Origin: CAZQBY01 sp964592405 [NCBI: uncultured archaeon]
Lineage (GTDB): Archaea; Altiarchaeota; Altiarchaeia; JAFGQM01
Assembly: GCA_964592405.1 (NCBI GenBank)
Contig: CAZQBY010000011.1
Coordinates: 1-19,995, forward strand
Length of the DNA: 19,995 nt
Reading direction: 5' to 3'
Shown piece by piece: positions 9,001-13,990 of this stretch. The translations under genes were made by a program, and so were the position numbers. Below the pieces are notes generated by a model. The model saw only the letters and a list, made by a program, of their open reading frames with translations. It did no database searches and was not told the DNA's origin. Every line of letters starts with the position of its first letter. Positions within the stretch are counted from its first letter, which is position 1.

Positions 9001-11383
9001 CCCACGTGTCCGTGTCCGGCGGGACGCTTGTGGTCCCTCCCAGCTGGGTCCAGGAAGCGTCCAGCCACCAGTCCGCCCCGGCCTTTAGGACCCAGATAGA
9101 GTAATCGGTGGCGGAGGAGCCGTCCGTGTTTCCGTAATGGCTGAAGTTTATCTGCTGGATGCTGTCCACGGGCGACTCCGATAGGTCTATAGTGAAATCG
9201 TACCAGACGGTCATCTCGTCGCCGGGGCCTCCGTCGTCCGTCTGCCATTCGCTGCCCAACAGCTCGGTTATGGCCGTGTAGTCCGCTGAGGTCGCCTCGG
9301 TGTAATCGTTCCTGTTATTCCGGTTACCGCCGAACGGGAACACGTCCACCTCGGCCTCGTGGGCCCAACAGTCGGTGCCTATGTTGCAGGTGGCGAAGTT
9401 GTATGTGGTTGTGGCGGGGTCGATTATCTGGTCGAACTCGACGGGGGCACCGAGAACTTTCAAATCGAAGGTGTCACTGCTCCCGGTCAGGTTGGTCAAG
9501 TAGACCTTGTGCTCAGCCTCCGAGGAGATGCCCGCGAACGTGGCTATCTTCGTCCCGTTAGTCGTGTAGACCTCCACGGAAGCGAGAGAGCTGCTCCTCG
9601 CGTAGATGGTGATGTCCTTTGTGCTGTCCAGCTGCTGCCTGAAGGTGGCCCTGACGTAGTGGCCCTCAGGTATCTCCGGGCTCCACACGCCGTCGCGGTT
9701 GGCGGTCTCCGGGTAAACGTCCTCTATGAACTGCTTGTCCTCGTCCAAATGGAGCGCCTGCGCTATCTGGATGACCTCGCCGAAGCCTGGGTCCTCCGGG
9801 GTCATCCGGAAGGTGTACTCCTTACCCGGCTTCAGGCCCCTCTGGAAGAGCTCCCACTTGCCCAGACACTTCTGGGCTGCGAAATCCCAGTCCCTGCACT
9901 TGTAGAGGGCCGTCCCAGTCGCGGTCAGCGTGACATTGGCATAGTCAAACTCCATCTGCGTCGGGTCGATAGCGTAGACCTTGACGAAATCCCTCCCCGG
10001 GATTTTCTCCGGCTGGATTTCATCCAGGCCAAGGTCGAGCCCTGCTGAGAGGTTGAGGTTCGTGAAGGTTATGCTAGCGACAGGCGCTTGCTCAAGGGTG
10101 AGCTGCACTGAATTGTCCTTCAAAATGGCCACGGTCGCGTTGAGTTTCTGACCTCCACTCGTGGCGATGTTGAGCGCCTTCTCGATGTCCTTCGCCTTAA
10201 TGGGTGGCCCGGCCACAATGAAGCGCGCGGACAGGTTAAGTGGCTCGCATTCTATGTAGTACTTGCCGCGCTCGGTCGGCGAGTACAACAGGGAGAACGG
10301 ACCAGTCTGGGCCGGGAGGGGGTAGATAGTGTCGTCCGAGGGCGTCGTTATGGCGATGGTGCAGGACTCGTTCTCCGGCAGCCCCACGGTTATGTTGACC
10401 CTGTCGCCGAGCTTGTAGCTGTGCCTGTCTGTCGTCAGGTTGAAGGGCTGGAATTTCTTGCCGCGGGGCATCTTGTCCTGTGGGTGCTCCCTGGCAGTTA
10501 CGTTCACGACACTCATGTTGGATGGAAGTATCACAAAGCTCGTGGCCAAGACTCTAGTGCTCTCTTCGTATGCCAGGAGAGTCTGAACAGAATAGGCTCC
10601 GAGCTCGTCTGATGAGAATGCATATGTCGTATCGCCGTTGGCGACACCAATGGGATGTGATTTGCCATCCGGATAGATTATGGAAGTGGCAGATTTGACA
10701 GTTGGATCCGCCTTTATTCTTATGAGCACACTGTTGCCCGGAAGTATAACCTCATCATCCAGTGTGAGTGTGACATCGAGGAGTTCCTGTGGAATATTGG
10801 CAGATTGGTTGATAGGGGGTTGCTGTGTTTCGTTGGATGGAATTGTCTGGTTGATGGGTAGCTGTTCTGTTTCGTTTGCCGGCTGTCCGGTTTCGTTGGA
10901 TGGAATTGTCTGGTTGGCAGGGGGTTGTCCGGTTTCGTTGGATGGAATTGTCTGGTTGGGTAATTGGGTCTGGTTTTCTATACCCACCCTCTGAGAGGTT
11001 TGATTTTGGGGCAGGATAGAGAATGTTGTCATAAGAACCATAGACATGTTGGAAACGGAGAGATTTGAAGATGCTACATAATCTCCGGGAAGATTTGTTG
11101 CATAGCTGTAGTTGAAGCCGCCAAGATTATTGATTATGGGCGTAAATGTGTCGTTCGGCTCTTTTACAGTGAGTGATGTAATGGCTTCGGGCGGGGCATT
11201 AAGTGTTATAATAACGGATTCATTGGTGGTGTATATCTCCTTGTCGGTTGTCAGGTTGCTGGCTTGGAACAAAATGGTCAAAGGGTCTGTCTGTGTAAGG
11301 TTTGCGGCATAGGCTAATACTAAAGCCATGACGATTATGCACGCTCCGGCGATAATATAGCCCTTTTTCACTATTGCCCCCAT
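1..11383 (-). CDS. Giant multidomain secreted surface protein (C-terminus beyond window)
   Basis: One frame stays open from the ATG at 11383-11381 to position 1: 3,794 codons with no stop, so the gene is truncated by the window edge. Frame was checked at Met codons near 9214, 4336, 2815 and 172. Residues ~8-27 form a signal peptide or anchor helix (AYA|ANLT is a plausible cleavage site). Then come: a Pro/Asn/Gln linker with NQTIPSNET repeats (~137-195); beta-rich domains including an 'AIDPT...YKCRDWDF' block (~477-532) that I remember from DPANN-type surface proteins; a jelly-roll-like domain (~680-835); four sequon/Cys modules (~840-1213); DUF2341 plus a concanavalin-like domain (~1275-1582); two modules and an Ig-like domain (~1620-1918); a beta-sandwich, a helical (alpha/alpha)-toroid-like region (~2220-2600) and a CBM-like sandwich (~2628-2755); one module; a parallel beta-helix (~3093-3538); one module. 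Role inferred: extracellular adhesin and/or glycan-acting protein. An in-frame ATG at 11437 is blocked by a TAG, which supports the 11383 start. Confidence 0.9.
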   Translation of the reverse strand, partial: MGAIVKKGYIIAGACIIVMALVLAYAANLTQTDPLTILFQASNLTTDKEIYTTNESVIITLNAPPEAITSLTVKEPNDTFTPIINNLGGFNYSYATNLPGDYVASSNLSVSNMSMVLMTTFSILPQNQTSQRVGIENQTQLPNQTIPSNETGQPPANQTIPSNETGQPANETEQLPINQTIPSNETQQPPINQSANIPQELLDVTLTLDDEVILPGNSVLIRIKADPTVKSATSIIYPDGKSHPIGVANGDTTYAFSSDELGAYSVQTLLAYEESTRVLATSFVILPSNMSVVNVTAREHPQDKMPRGKKFQPFNLTTDRHSYKLGDRVNITVGLPENESCTIAITTPSDDTIYPLPAQTGPFSLLYSPTERGKYYIECEPLNLSARFIVAGPPIKAKDIEKALNIATSGGQKLNATVAILKDNSVQLTLEQAPVASITFTNLNLSAGLDLGLDEIQPEKIPGRDFVKVYAIDPTQMEFDYANVTLTATGTALYKCRDWDFAAQKCLGKWELFQRGLKPGKEYTFRMTPEDPGFGEVIQIAQALHLDEDKQFIEDVYPETANRDGVWSPEIPEGHYVRATFRQQLDSTKDITIYARSSSLASVEVYTTNGTKIATFAGISSEAEHKVYLTNLTGSSDTFDLKVLGAPVEFDQIIDPATTTYNFATCNIGTDCWAHEAEVDVFPFGGNRNNRNDYTEATSADYTAITELLGSEWQTDDGGPGDEMTVWYDFTIDLSESPVDSIQQINFSHYGNTDGSSATDYSIWVLKAGADWWLDASWTQLGGTTSVPPDTDTWVNRTLSSGFSTYIDGSGRITWLVFSNRASEDMRVEYAEMRVSYLSSVDIDWNWTHANGHNATTSFNSTTICVNASKAVNCTLHFNGTSYVNTTTGTNICWNFTNMGNGNYSSINATCESGGNHANTTNAWWNVSRNYTMHLTWTSWAGKNSTTSYNSTTIGLTSTNAAYCTLRRYSDNREWANGTFTTSPTWNQTNLPSSNHTYYAWCVRQQFNTANTTLAWWKPDTTPPVLSWTDWIGKNATTSTNSTTICLSSDDLVNCTLHFNGTAYRNTTTGTNICWNFTNMKDGNYSTINATCNNTVGLKSNTTNAWWNVSYQPDLTPPALDWNWTYANGHNATTEFNTTRVCVNASELVNCTLHINISGTVKAYPNSTVGTNICWNFTNMKNANYTLNVTCDDQSIYSNEANTTNAWWNVSWRYKLQIPVTLNPNPVATGSSVTVYGNVSYKGSYAPNNTIGIYLDNALITTFVDENVSSPDWWDLHWRYRRNLTISESTSIERRNEPIVVNLSNLTLLTADENCTKEIRVIDENGIPTRVQTVDNSSSAQQGAHWCKIAFRVNLTADQEKTFWVYYGNPDATDPGYDPVAYVWDDFENYEVGSDPWDSGWGTWKISDYHGNKVYNCSNTGGWDVGKYKSSTLSLRDYVFEGDTMMRDWGGSAYNAKTEFYTRFDGSSYKFLSMLMINDDYRSFGKEDSSGYQTLFEGGYSFSLNRWYRLKTVNNDTVSRMFIDYSQQTRQTYNSADLADGAAALVCAWAECLFDNVTLWTNNTHTYSTPSDVSIGSEQYYLRTDFDGKYNYTFTAPSTAGDYTIKVNSTYNIYGENTSTLTVMDTTPAALDWNWTDVNDTTGHNSTTVCVNASKTVNCTLHVNISGVIHSYPNSTSGKNICWNLTNMPDAYYYPINATCHTEVSIESNTTNAWWNVSEDDKTPPNINWKWSQINTTIGTTWTKICVNSSQPKERINCTFHFNGTDYVNETVAEVVCYNITGKSNGNYSSINVTCEDISDNSNTTTNAWVKINLVDTDNPQITIISPRNNSFQCIQMTVNVSVSDTSGISTVKYRISNATWASSWTSMSLGSGTIYNGYWNATVDFSGMDYGKYNITINATDLAGNHNTTEWNHFEFPSTIVWVDRDNSGTDSVNDTISIYNDYANLTFRYQDVKISSENGYSIDTFTYRDEVLLENTPYYQQQRLLNDNADPPNYLFGVTMIATPYGSDNYQQLWGQGGKPRGVALNLYQQHQIIHDGCVLNLSTPQRTFSSTWADGITIGTQTNFTLYTNATIHIVDTITNKLASADDILRYIIFPGRRIISSFFSDVNRNNNPYGPNYVRRIKPVAYSDSYIGYAKNYGPNNYGGGTIQIYRNMEPNPPWADEEALFVQTLYVLNRSTSLAPSAKSTISLDFVVEDTNVSTYYSNYLASNGISYSNFHYEEVRDAFTDQSVLDTCFHSDGYAETAYYTGEDDNDDPPNDTSDWNNVFVSKSLMAMFYKTGDTYYLNKAKGHNAYLNKTLRYNEKDYSASDWRYGYFKDATRPGVMVAGQAGDDNIDENWYKDVTAYMWSQPHQLAGFIAEYMYTHNASARRIIMRNIEGLYKKTTPGSMGGLWNETKYRWKWLIQTDGSDKNYVDSDNWDAQMLGINTMLQAYMFTNNQSYLNRATSVAENYTYVFQRPVWMLEDTRKVVTFNTQSYTANTLYLLYDITGNKTYKEWGNDIMDHVIYSGVFMDKFPDEYYWMTGGLSRMSHDWESPSIPVTNGDSGVFADYNMIPWTLTAVINAYKHTGNELYLNVSKQLLWHILRSNARNDSVRVIDYFENNNVTWTASDGTQSVGFSETQKKRDMKSLQWTFTQSGSDNNLKYISRPVSGSGENAFADWDQFTDLTFWFYTTETAPNYYISLKNSGSWVLDKYDFSSQLSSGWSLVEIDISGLSRSNIQTVNFSIDGSDFGNGAHTFYIDDLRINRTRTSSLSSEYNAYTDLWYDQDSGQTLVANLLSVAQIGTLVNGSRVEQSELMLFDRDSYMQLYNVFTNHTFNATVHLRRNFTHAWNANTSTLTLFTDDFGNVTIGPMEEVYILNGTFVLEEERPSGTDNITYLYDEAGHLIDSSVDIYFNSSSSFDDGSDLTMMIDSLAASNITLNTTKFNMSFEPYSFNFISHDGHFNVEEILQCSGPVTQTCFTYVQDGSVYNVTIYNLTVEPGTEGNNITHTGPDTTPPILTWNWADINSTLTQTNKTKICVDSNEVVNCTLIFAGTRYVNTTTGTQICWWRKGLSNGNYTPINATCDDESGNNANTTNAWIRIAVGEISACTELSHSGWTYTLSSDITTDHTCFNITADNVVFDCSSHHIDGGAVAEIAINSTTSNVTIKNCYIEDFVSSAVKISASNVTVQNITVDDPYCGVNITADNVTVINSTINNNTIGIAAKAVVNITISNNTLWNNSNYGIRFTNTNSSTIDDNDLKTQHSDTTYAIHMTDSDSVDIKNNTIEWNATGGSSYSYAIYVYVNSGKTAGSNNITNNTLAINSGNYIAYGVFLWNSGTSDYNTIRDNTFDLNASSEIYGVYLDNSGTSMSSNTIRDNTFDLNASSTAYGVYLTNGGTSMSSNTIRDNTFDLNALSTNGVYLSNEGTSDSNTIRDNTFDLNASSFAYGVYLDNSGTSMNSNTIQNETMNITSASSTSYFRSYGIYLYGADSTNVSACTINATAPNAKSAGIYLESGADSNRFWDNTVTGGNYSLYIVSSGTNTFWNNTFQNAYNTEINDSSGVGYTNYFHYQNSHGIINWTSSSFRQNLSTKGDLTFGESDATKHNIIIGNNTAYLAPAFTSPWDGINSTANITLYEIDEWGFSNPVILRNGEVCNDQTTPSCHAYTSLDAATVIFKVSAWSNYTIGEGDTTAPELEWNWTYANGHNSTTAFNSTTINITASEDVNCTLYFNGTAYPNSTVGTYISWNFTNMPNGNYSTINATCEDSSANHANTTNAWWNVSYVPDNFPNVTLNSPGNGTTEKSTTVT
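80..357 (-). repeat. Sequon/Cys module, copy H
   Basis: The last module visible before the window edge, with DTTAPELEWNWT at its start and NTTNAWWNVS at its end. The first Cys (TICVN in other copies) is TINIT and the third (NICWN) is YISWN, while the second and fourth Cys are kept. It is followed by VTLNSPGNGT, the start of another Ig-like domain cut by the window. Confidence 0.8.
1050..1435 (-). repeat. Beta-helix coil repeats, 84-90 bp, nearly identical DNA
   Basis: A ~36-base unit encoding NTIRDNTFDLNA recurs with starts at plus-strand 1101, 1185, 1275 and 1365 (spacings 84, 90 and 90 bases, i.e. 28-30 codons). Between them are variants of YGVYLxNxGTSMSSN. Each unit is one or more coils of the right-handed parallel beta-helix that spans about 2105-770 of the giant gene (NosD-like pattern of short N-x-[ILV]-x-x-N-x coils). 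Identity of the DNA as well as the protein suggests recent expansion. Confidence 0.85.
2118..2392 (-). repeat. Sequon/Cys module, copy G
   Basis: A single module between the CBM-like/beta-sandwich part and the parallel beta-helix. It keeps four cysteines (KICVD, VNCTL, QICWW, NATCDD) but replaces the NFTNM stretch by WRKGL and ends in NAWIRIAVG. Confidence 0.75.
5937..6515 (-). repeat. Two further sequon/Cys modules (copies E-F)
   Basis: Copy E (about 6514-6229) and copy F (about 6222-5937) of the same module, placed between the DUF2341/jelly-roll region and an Ig-like domain. Both keep all four cysteines (TVCVN or KICVN; VNCTL or INCTF; NICWN or VVCYN; NATC or NVTC). Copy F ends in NAWVKINLVD instead of the usual NAWWNVS and leads into a conventional 'NPQITIISP' Ig-like domain. 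Confidence 0.8.
7745..8865 (-). repeat. Four tandem sequon/Cys surface modules (copies A-D)
   Basis: Four ~90-residue modules in the giant protein, in reading order about 8865-8603, 8590-8330, 8325-8053 and 8045-7745. The usual pattern is D-x-TPP-x-L-x-W-x-W, HNATT, TICVNAS, VNCTLHFNGT, NICWNFTNM, NYSxINATC and NTTNAWWNVS. Copy A has twelve N-x-S/T sequons. Copies A, C and D have four Cys; copy B diverges, keeping only the second and fourth. The DNA encoding the last ten residues is almost the same between copies, which suggests duplication and gene conversion. The fold is probably an Ig-like beta-sandwich; I do not recognise a named family. Confidence 0.85.
10810..10975 (-). repeat. NQTIPSNET coding tandem repeat (stalk-like linker)
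   Basis: Three nearly identical ~26-base copies encoding NQTIPSNET lie at about 10827-10853, 10889-10915 and 10931-10957, spaced 63 and 42 bases, so the units are 21 and 14 codons and stay in frame. The linker is rich in Pro, Gln, Asn and Thr, and each unit carries sequons (NQT, NET). It follows the N-terminal domain of the giant protein and looks like a flexible glycosylated stalk. Being nearly identical at DNA level it could vary in copy number. Confidence 0.85.
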
Positions 11384-11387
11384 TAAG

Positions 11388-11448
11388 TCTACCTAAAGCT
11401 ACCTACATCTAGCCTGAGCTAGCTTATCTACTTTCATGCTACGCTACC
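11388..11448 (-). repeat. 10-bp-phased short repeats in the giant-gene leader
   Basis: On the plus strand, hexamers of the form [TG]CTA[CG][CTG] start at 11388, 11398, 11408, 11418, 11427, 11438 and 11443, almost exactly one DNA helical turn apart. They fill the untranslated leader between the putative TATA box and the ATG of the giant gene. They could bind a protein on one helix face, or result from slippage. Confidence 0.7.
11399..11437 (-). other. Possible 12-codon upstream ORF in the giant-gene leader
   Basis: ATG at 11437 opens a short frame, MKVDKLAQARCR, ending in TAG 15 bases before the main start. It is in frame with the giant gene but separated from it by the stop. It is built from the phased repeats. 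Translation is unproven. Confidence 0.25.
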
Positions 11449-11482
11449 ACCCAATAAGGGGTCCACCATCCCCAAAAGGTTG

Positions 11483-11493
11483 GAAATATAATG
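11483..11493 (-). promoter_or_regulatory. TATA-like box of the giant surface gene
   Basis: The minus-strand sequence ATTATATTTCC lies about 100 bases before the ATG at 11383. With the usual archaeal TATA-to-start spacing, transcription would begin near 11460, leaving a leader of roughly 75-80 bases that holds the phased repeats. Confidence 0.45.
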
Positions 11494-11500
11494 GAGTGGT

Positions 11501-11510
11501 TAATAAAAAC
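11501..11510 (-). terminator. Oligo-T terminator after the 420-residue surface gene
   Basis: Fourteen bases after the TAG at 11524 the minus strand reads GTTTTTATTA. Archaeal termination commonly occurs at such T runs. The run lies just upstream of the giant gene's TATA-like box, so the two genes probably have separate transcripts. Confidence 0.45.
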
Positions 11511-11523
11511 ATTTAGCTGAAAT

Positions 11524-12786
11524 CTAATAGCCAGACAATCCTGATCGTCTCCGCCTGCCCCCCCTGCGCCTTCTGACGTTTATTATGCGTATGGCAAAGA
11601 GCGCTACGATTATGACTATCAGGAGGATGATTACCCATGTGTAGTCGGCCCCAGCCGGAGGTGCTTCCTCCTCCTCTTCCGGAGCCTCGGAAACCACCCT
11701 CTGGTTGACATTGAGTATGGTGCTTTTCTCCTCCGTTATCTTGCCGGAGTAGTAGACAATACCGATTATCTCATATTTGCCAACCTCCTGTGGCTTGTAG
11801 AATGCAGTCAGGTTCACGGTCTCACCTACCTCAACCCTCATCTCCTCGCTTTCTACAACATCCTTGAGAGCACCGTCAAGGAGTATCTGGAACTTGGCCT
11901 TGGCCATTGTCACCATTTCGCCTATGTTGCTGAATATGGCATCTATGCGGGATGTGTCGCCGACCTGTGTCCAGACGCTGGATCTGACCGAGTTTAGAAC
12001 CCCCTTTACCCTCAGGGCCCCGCGCTCCAGATAATCAAATGTCATGATCTCCTGCCCAATCTGCCGGCCGTCCTGATACATGGTTATTCTCGCCCAGTAT
12101 TGGCCGAGTTTTAGATCATCTGTCGGGATTGTTATGAGGATTTCTTCTCTGGCTGTTGGCAGGATTTCTGTCTCAGAGTAATCCACGGATTTGACGACTT
12201 TCTGCTTCATCTGGTCGAGTATTTCAACCTTTATCTCCGGTCTTATTCTGACGTTGCCTGTGTTGATTGCCGTTAGCTTGACTTCTATCGGATTGCCCTC
12301 CTCTATGTCCTTAACCTCAATATTCTGGTATGTCCACCGCTTTATCTCGCGGTCGGTTATTATGGCTGTTGTCTTTATGGCAGCTGCAGCGCCAATGCCA
12401 ATAGCTGTGCCCTCCTCAGCGTAAACCTCTTTGGGCTTTAGGGCTACATATATCAAACCCTTATATTCTCCATTGGAAACATCATCCGGTGGGCGTATGA
12501 ATGCCCTGATCTTGGTTAGTGTCCTGCCCTCAACCTCAAAGGTGTTTGTATCAAAGGACACCCAGTCCCAGTCCTCACCGTCCTCCCATTTTGCATAAAC
12601 CCTTCCCACAAGGGTCTGCCTTCCGGAGCTGCTGATTGTGATTTGCTGCTCCGCATATCCACCACGCAGGAGATTTTTGAATGTGATTGTTCCGGGGCTC
12701 ACACCAACGCTGATTGCACCGCAGTTTGGCAGGAGGATAGATAACCCTATAAGGAAAATCAACAGACATATTATCTTTGATTTCAT
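11524..12786 (-). CDS. Membrane-anchored Ig-like surface protein, WxL-interacting-protein-like architecture
   Basis: 420 residues. Signal peptide at 1-24 (MKSKIICLLIFLIGL...), three beta-sandwich segments (about 25-115, 155-255 and 265-365), an acidic Pro/Glu linker (APEEEEEAPPAG), one transmembrane helix near 386-404 and a very basic cytoplasmic tail (NVRRRRGGRRRRSGLSGY). The protein is therefore outside, held by a C-terminal stop-transfer helix. The start of the first domain (ISVGVSPGTITFKNLLRGG) and the second domain ending in LKLGQYWARITMYQDG recall the DUF916/DUF3324 layout of Gram-positive WxL-interacting proteins. This is an architectural resemblance, not a proven homology; many archaeal surface proteins carry CARDB-like folds of this sort. 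It has its own promoter and sits between a secreted protein and the giant surface gene. No enzyme motif is visible. Confidence 0.85.
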   Translation of the reverse strand: MKSKIICLLIFLIGLSILLPNCGAISVGVSPGTITFKNLLRGGYAEQQITISSSGRQTLVGRVYAKWEDGEDWDWVSFDTNTFEVEGRTLTKIRAFIRPPDDVSNGEYKGLIYVALKPKEVYAEEGTAIGIGAAAAIKTTAIITDREIKRWTYQNIEVKDIEEGNPIEVKLTAINTGNVRIRPEIKVEILDQMKQKVVKSVDYSETEILPTAREEILITIPTDDLKLGQYWARITMYQDGRQIGQEIMTFDYLERGALRVKGVLNSVRSSVWTQVGDTSRIDAIFSNIGEMVTMAKAKFQILLDGALKDVVESEEMRVEVGETVNLTAFYKPQEVGKYEIIGIVYYSGKITEEKSTILNVNQRVVSEAPEEEEEAPPAGADYTWVIILLIVIIVALFAIRIINVRRRRGGRRRRSGLSGY

Positions 12787-12816
12787 TTTTTGGTTACCAG
12801 AATTCCATCAGAAACT

Positions 12817-12830
12817 CATATAATATAAAA
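12817..12830 (-). promoter_or_regulatory. TATA-like box for the 420-residue surface gene
   Basis: The minus strand reads TTTTATATTATATG, centred about 38 bases before the ATG at 12786. This predicts a start near 12800 and a leader of about 14 bases. No clear Shine-Dalgarno sequence is visible. Confidence 0.5.
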
Positions 12831-12878
12831 TCCGGATAATTAAGGAAAATATTATATAAAAATGTATAAAAATGGAAA

Positions 12879-12900
12879 GGAAAAGAATAAAAAAGAAAAG
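12879..12900 (-). terminator. T-rich terminator after the 322-residue secreted gene
   Basis: Beginning about 14 bases after the TGA at 12914, the minus strand is almost entirely pyrimidine, with T4, T6 and T4 runs. This is a typical archaeal intrinsic termination region. Confidence 0.6.
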
Positions 12901-12913
12901 GGGGATTAACAGA

Positions 12914-13882
12914 TCACCCCTTGACTGCCGTATAGGTTGCCCAGCCGGTACATGTGCCGGACACACCAGACGGTACTTTCAAGGTCAGATAGGTCTCTGT
13001 GTTGTTTGGCCCTCCACCGAGCCCGGTCGCATCCTCGGAAAAGTCAAAGTTCGTCGCAAAGCCACCACATGTGCTCGCCGGGTTGAAATCCATCTTGCAG
13101 CAGTCAAGCCATTCCTGCTCGGTGTCGCACTTGCCTGAGCCGGCACCGCCCGTATCTGCAGAATTGTTGTATGCTATCTGCTGGGGGGTTATGTTCAGAG
13201 AACCAGGCCCTGTGCAGGTCATGTTTGTTGCGTTTATCTGAAGATCAAACCGCACATTGCCCGTGTTGTTGACCTCTACTGTTTCCTCGCTTATCTGACC
13301 GACCTGCATTGTTCCCCAGTTTACTGAATCAGTGATGTTCATGGCAAGCAGATCGTTTACGGTCACGTTCGTAAAGTTATAGTCCTTGTTGCCACTTGCA
13401 TCCCTAGCTATAATCCATGCGGTGAAGTTGCCCTCATCACTTGTTGCCTCTGCATACCACCAGACCGTAAATGAGCACTCAACATCAAGGGTGTTGCCGT
13501 TCTCGTTTGAGTAGGTGCACGAAACGTTGTGGTAACACGACGAATTGTCCTTGCCTACCAAACCGTCGCTCTTACATGTCTGGAGGGTCTCCGTCAGGTT
13601 GAGCATCAGAGAGGCATTTACATCGCCCTGCTGAGAGATATCCTGATAGCCGTTTGGATCATATATTTCCGCTGAACACACAAGTATGGTAGAGTCGAAC
13701 AGACCACTTGCATTCAGGGTTAGCGGATTTGGGTTACAGGTTACTGTATGCACCTGCGGCGGGTTGTTTGTTATGGATACCTGCAGCGGGATTGTCTCCT
13801 TATAGGCAGACAATGCCAGCTGCGAGCCTAATATTATGCTAAATAATAATAGGCTCATACCTATTATCAGTCTTTTGGTCAT
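12914..13882 (-). CDS. Secreted Cys-containing surface protein of unknown function
   Basis: 322 residues. A signal peptide covers 1-26 (MTKRLIIGMSLLLFSIILGS..., cleavage likely after ALSA); no second transmembrane helix, so the product is probably exported. Two beta-rich parts are visible. The first is rich in Cys and sequons (NPNPLTLNASG, CSAEIYDPNG, NGNTLDVECSFTVWWY). The second begins SVNWGTMQVGQ, continues VEVNNTGNVRFDL and ends LTLKVPSGVSGTCTGWATYT, a C-terminal layout I associate from memory with secreted proteins that bind or pack at the cell surface. I do not recognise a named family. The start ATG has a Shine-Dalgarno-like AGGTG five bases upstream. It is separated from the next surface gene by a terminator and a promoter, so linkage is by position only. 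Many N-x-S/T sites suggest glycosylation. Confidence 0.8.
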   Translation of the reverse strand: MTKRLIIGMSLLLFSIILGSQLALSAYKETIPLQVSITNNPPQVHTVTCNPNPLTLNASGLFDSTILVCSAEIYDPNGYQDISQQGDVNASLMLNLTETLQTCKSDGLVGKDNSSCYHNVSCTYSNENGNTLDVECSFTVWWYAEATSDEGNFTAWIIARDASGNKDYNFTNVTVNDLLAMNITDSVNWGTMQVGQISEETVEVNNTGNVRFDLQINATNMTCTGPGSLNITPQQIAYNNSADTGGAGSGKCDTEQEWLDCCKMDFNPASTCGGFATNFDFSEDATGLGGGPNNTETYLTLKVPSGVSGTCTGWATYTAVKG

Positions 13883-13887
13883 CTTTA

Positions 13888-13892
13888 CACCT
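13888..13892 (-). promoter_or_regulatory. Shine-Dalgarno-like AGGTG before the 322-residue gene
   Basis: AGGTG lies five bases before the ATG at 13882 and supports that start. Confidence 0.5.
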
Positions 13893-13950
13893 GTTTTTGT
13901 ATTTTATTATTTGTATAATGGGTTTATTTTTATGGGTTTTTAAATTTGTG

Positions 13951-13962
13951 CTAAATATATAG
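13951..13962 (-). promoter_or_regulatory. TATA-like box for the 322-residue secreted gene
   Basis: The minus strand reads CTATATATTTAG within an A/T-rich gap of 108 bases; transcription would start near 13930. Other A/T-rich words between 13914 and 13940 could also serve, so the exact box is uncertain. Confidence 0.35.
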
Positions 13963-13967
13963 GAGCT

Positions 13968-13982
13968 TCTATAAAAAGCTTT
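13968..13982 (-). terminator. T-run terminator after nop10
   Basis: Ten bases after the nop10 stop the minus strand reads AGCTTTTTATAGAAGCT, a T5 run inside a short inverted repeat (AGCTT/AAGCT). Confidence 0.4.
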
Positions 13983-13990
13983 TCATTTGG

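Noticed and set aside
12721-12723. Lipoprotein attachment at Cys22 of the 420-residue protein
   Set aside because: The surrounding LLPNCGA is a poor lipobox, and the protein already has a C-terminal anchor helix.
12575-12769. A 64-codon minus-strand frame and plus-strand frames over the 420-residue gene
   Set aside because: The 420-residue frame has a signal peptide, Ig-like domains, an anchor helix and a promoter; the others overlap it and lack features.
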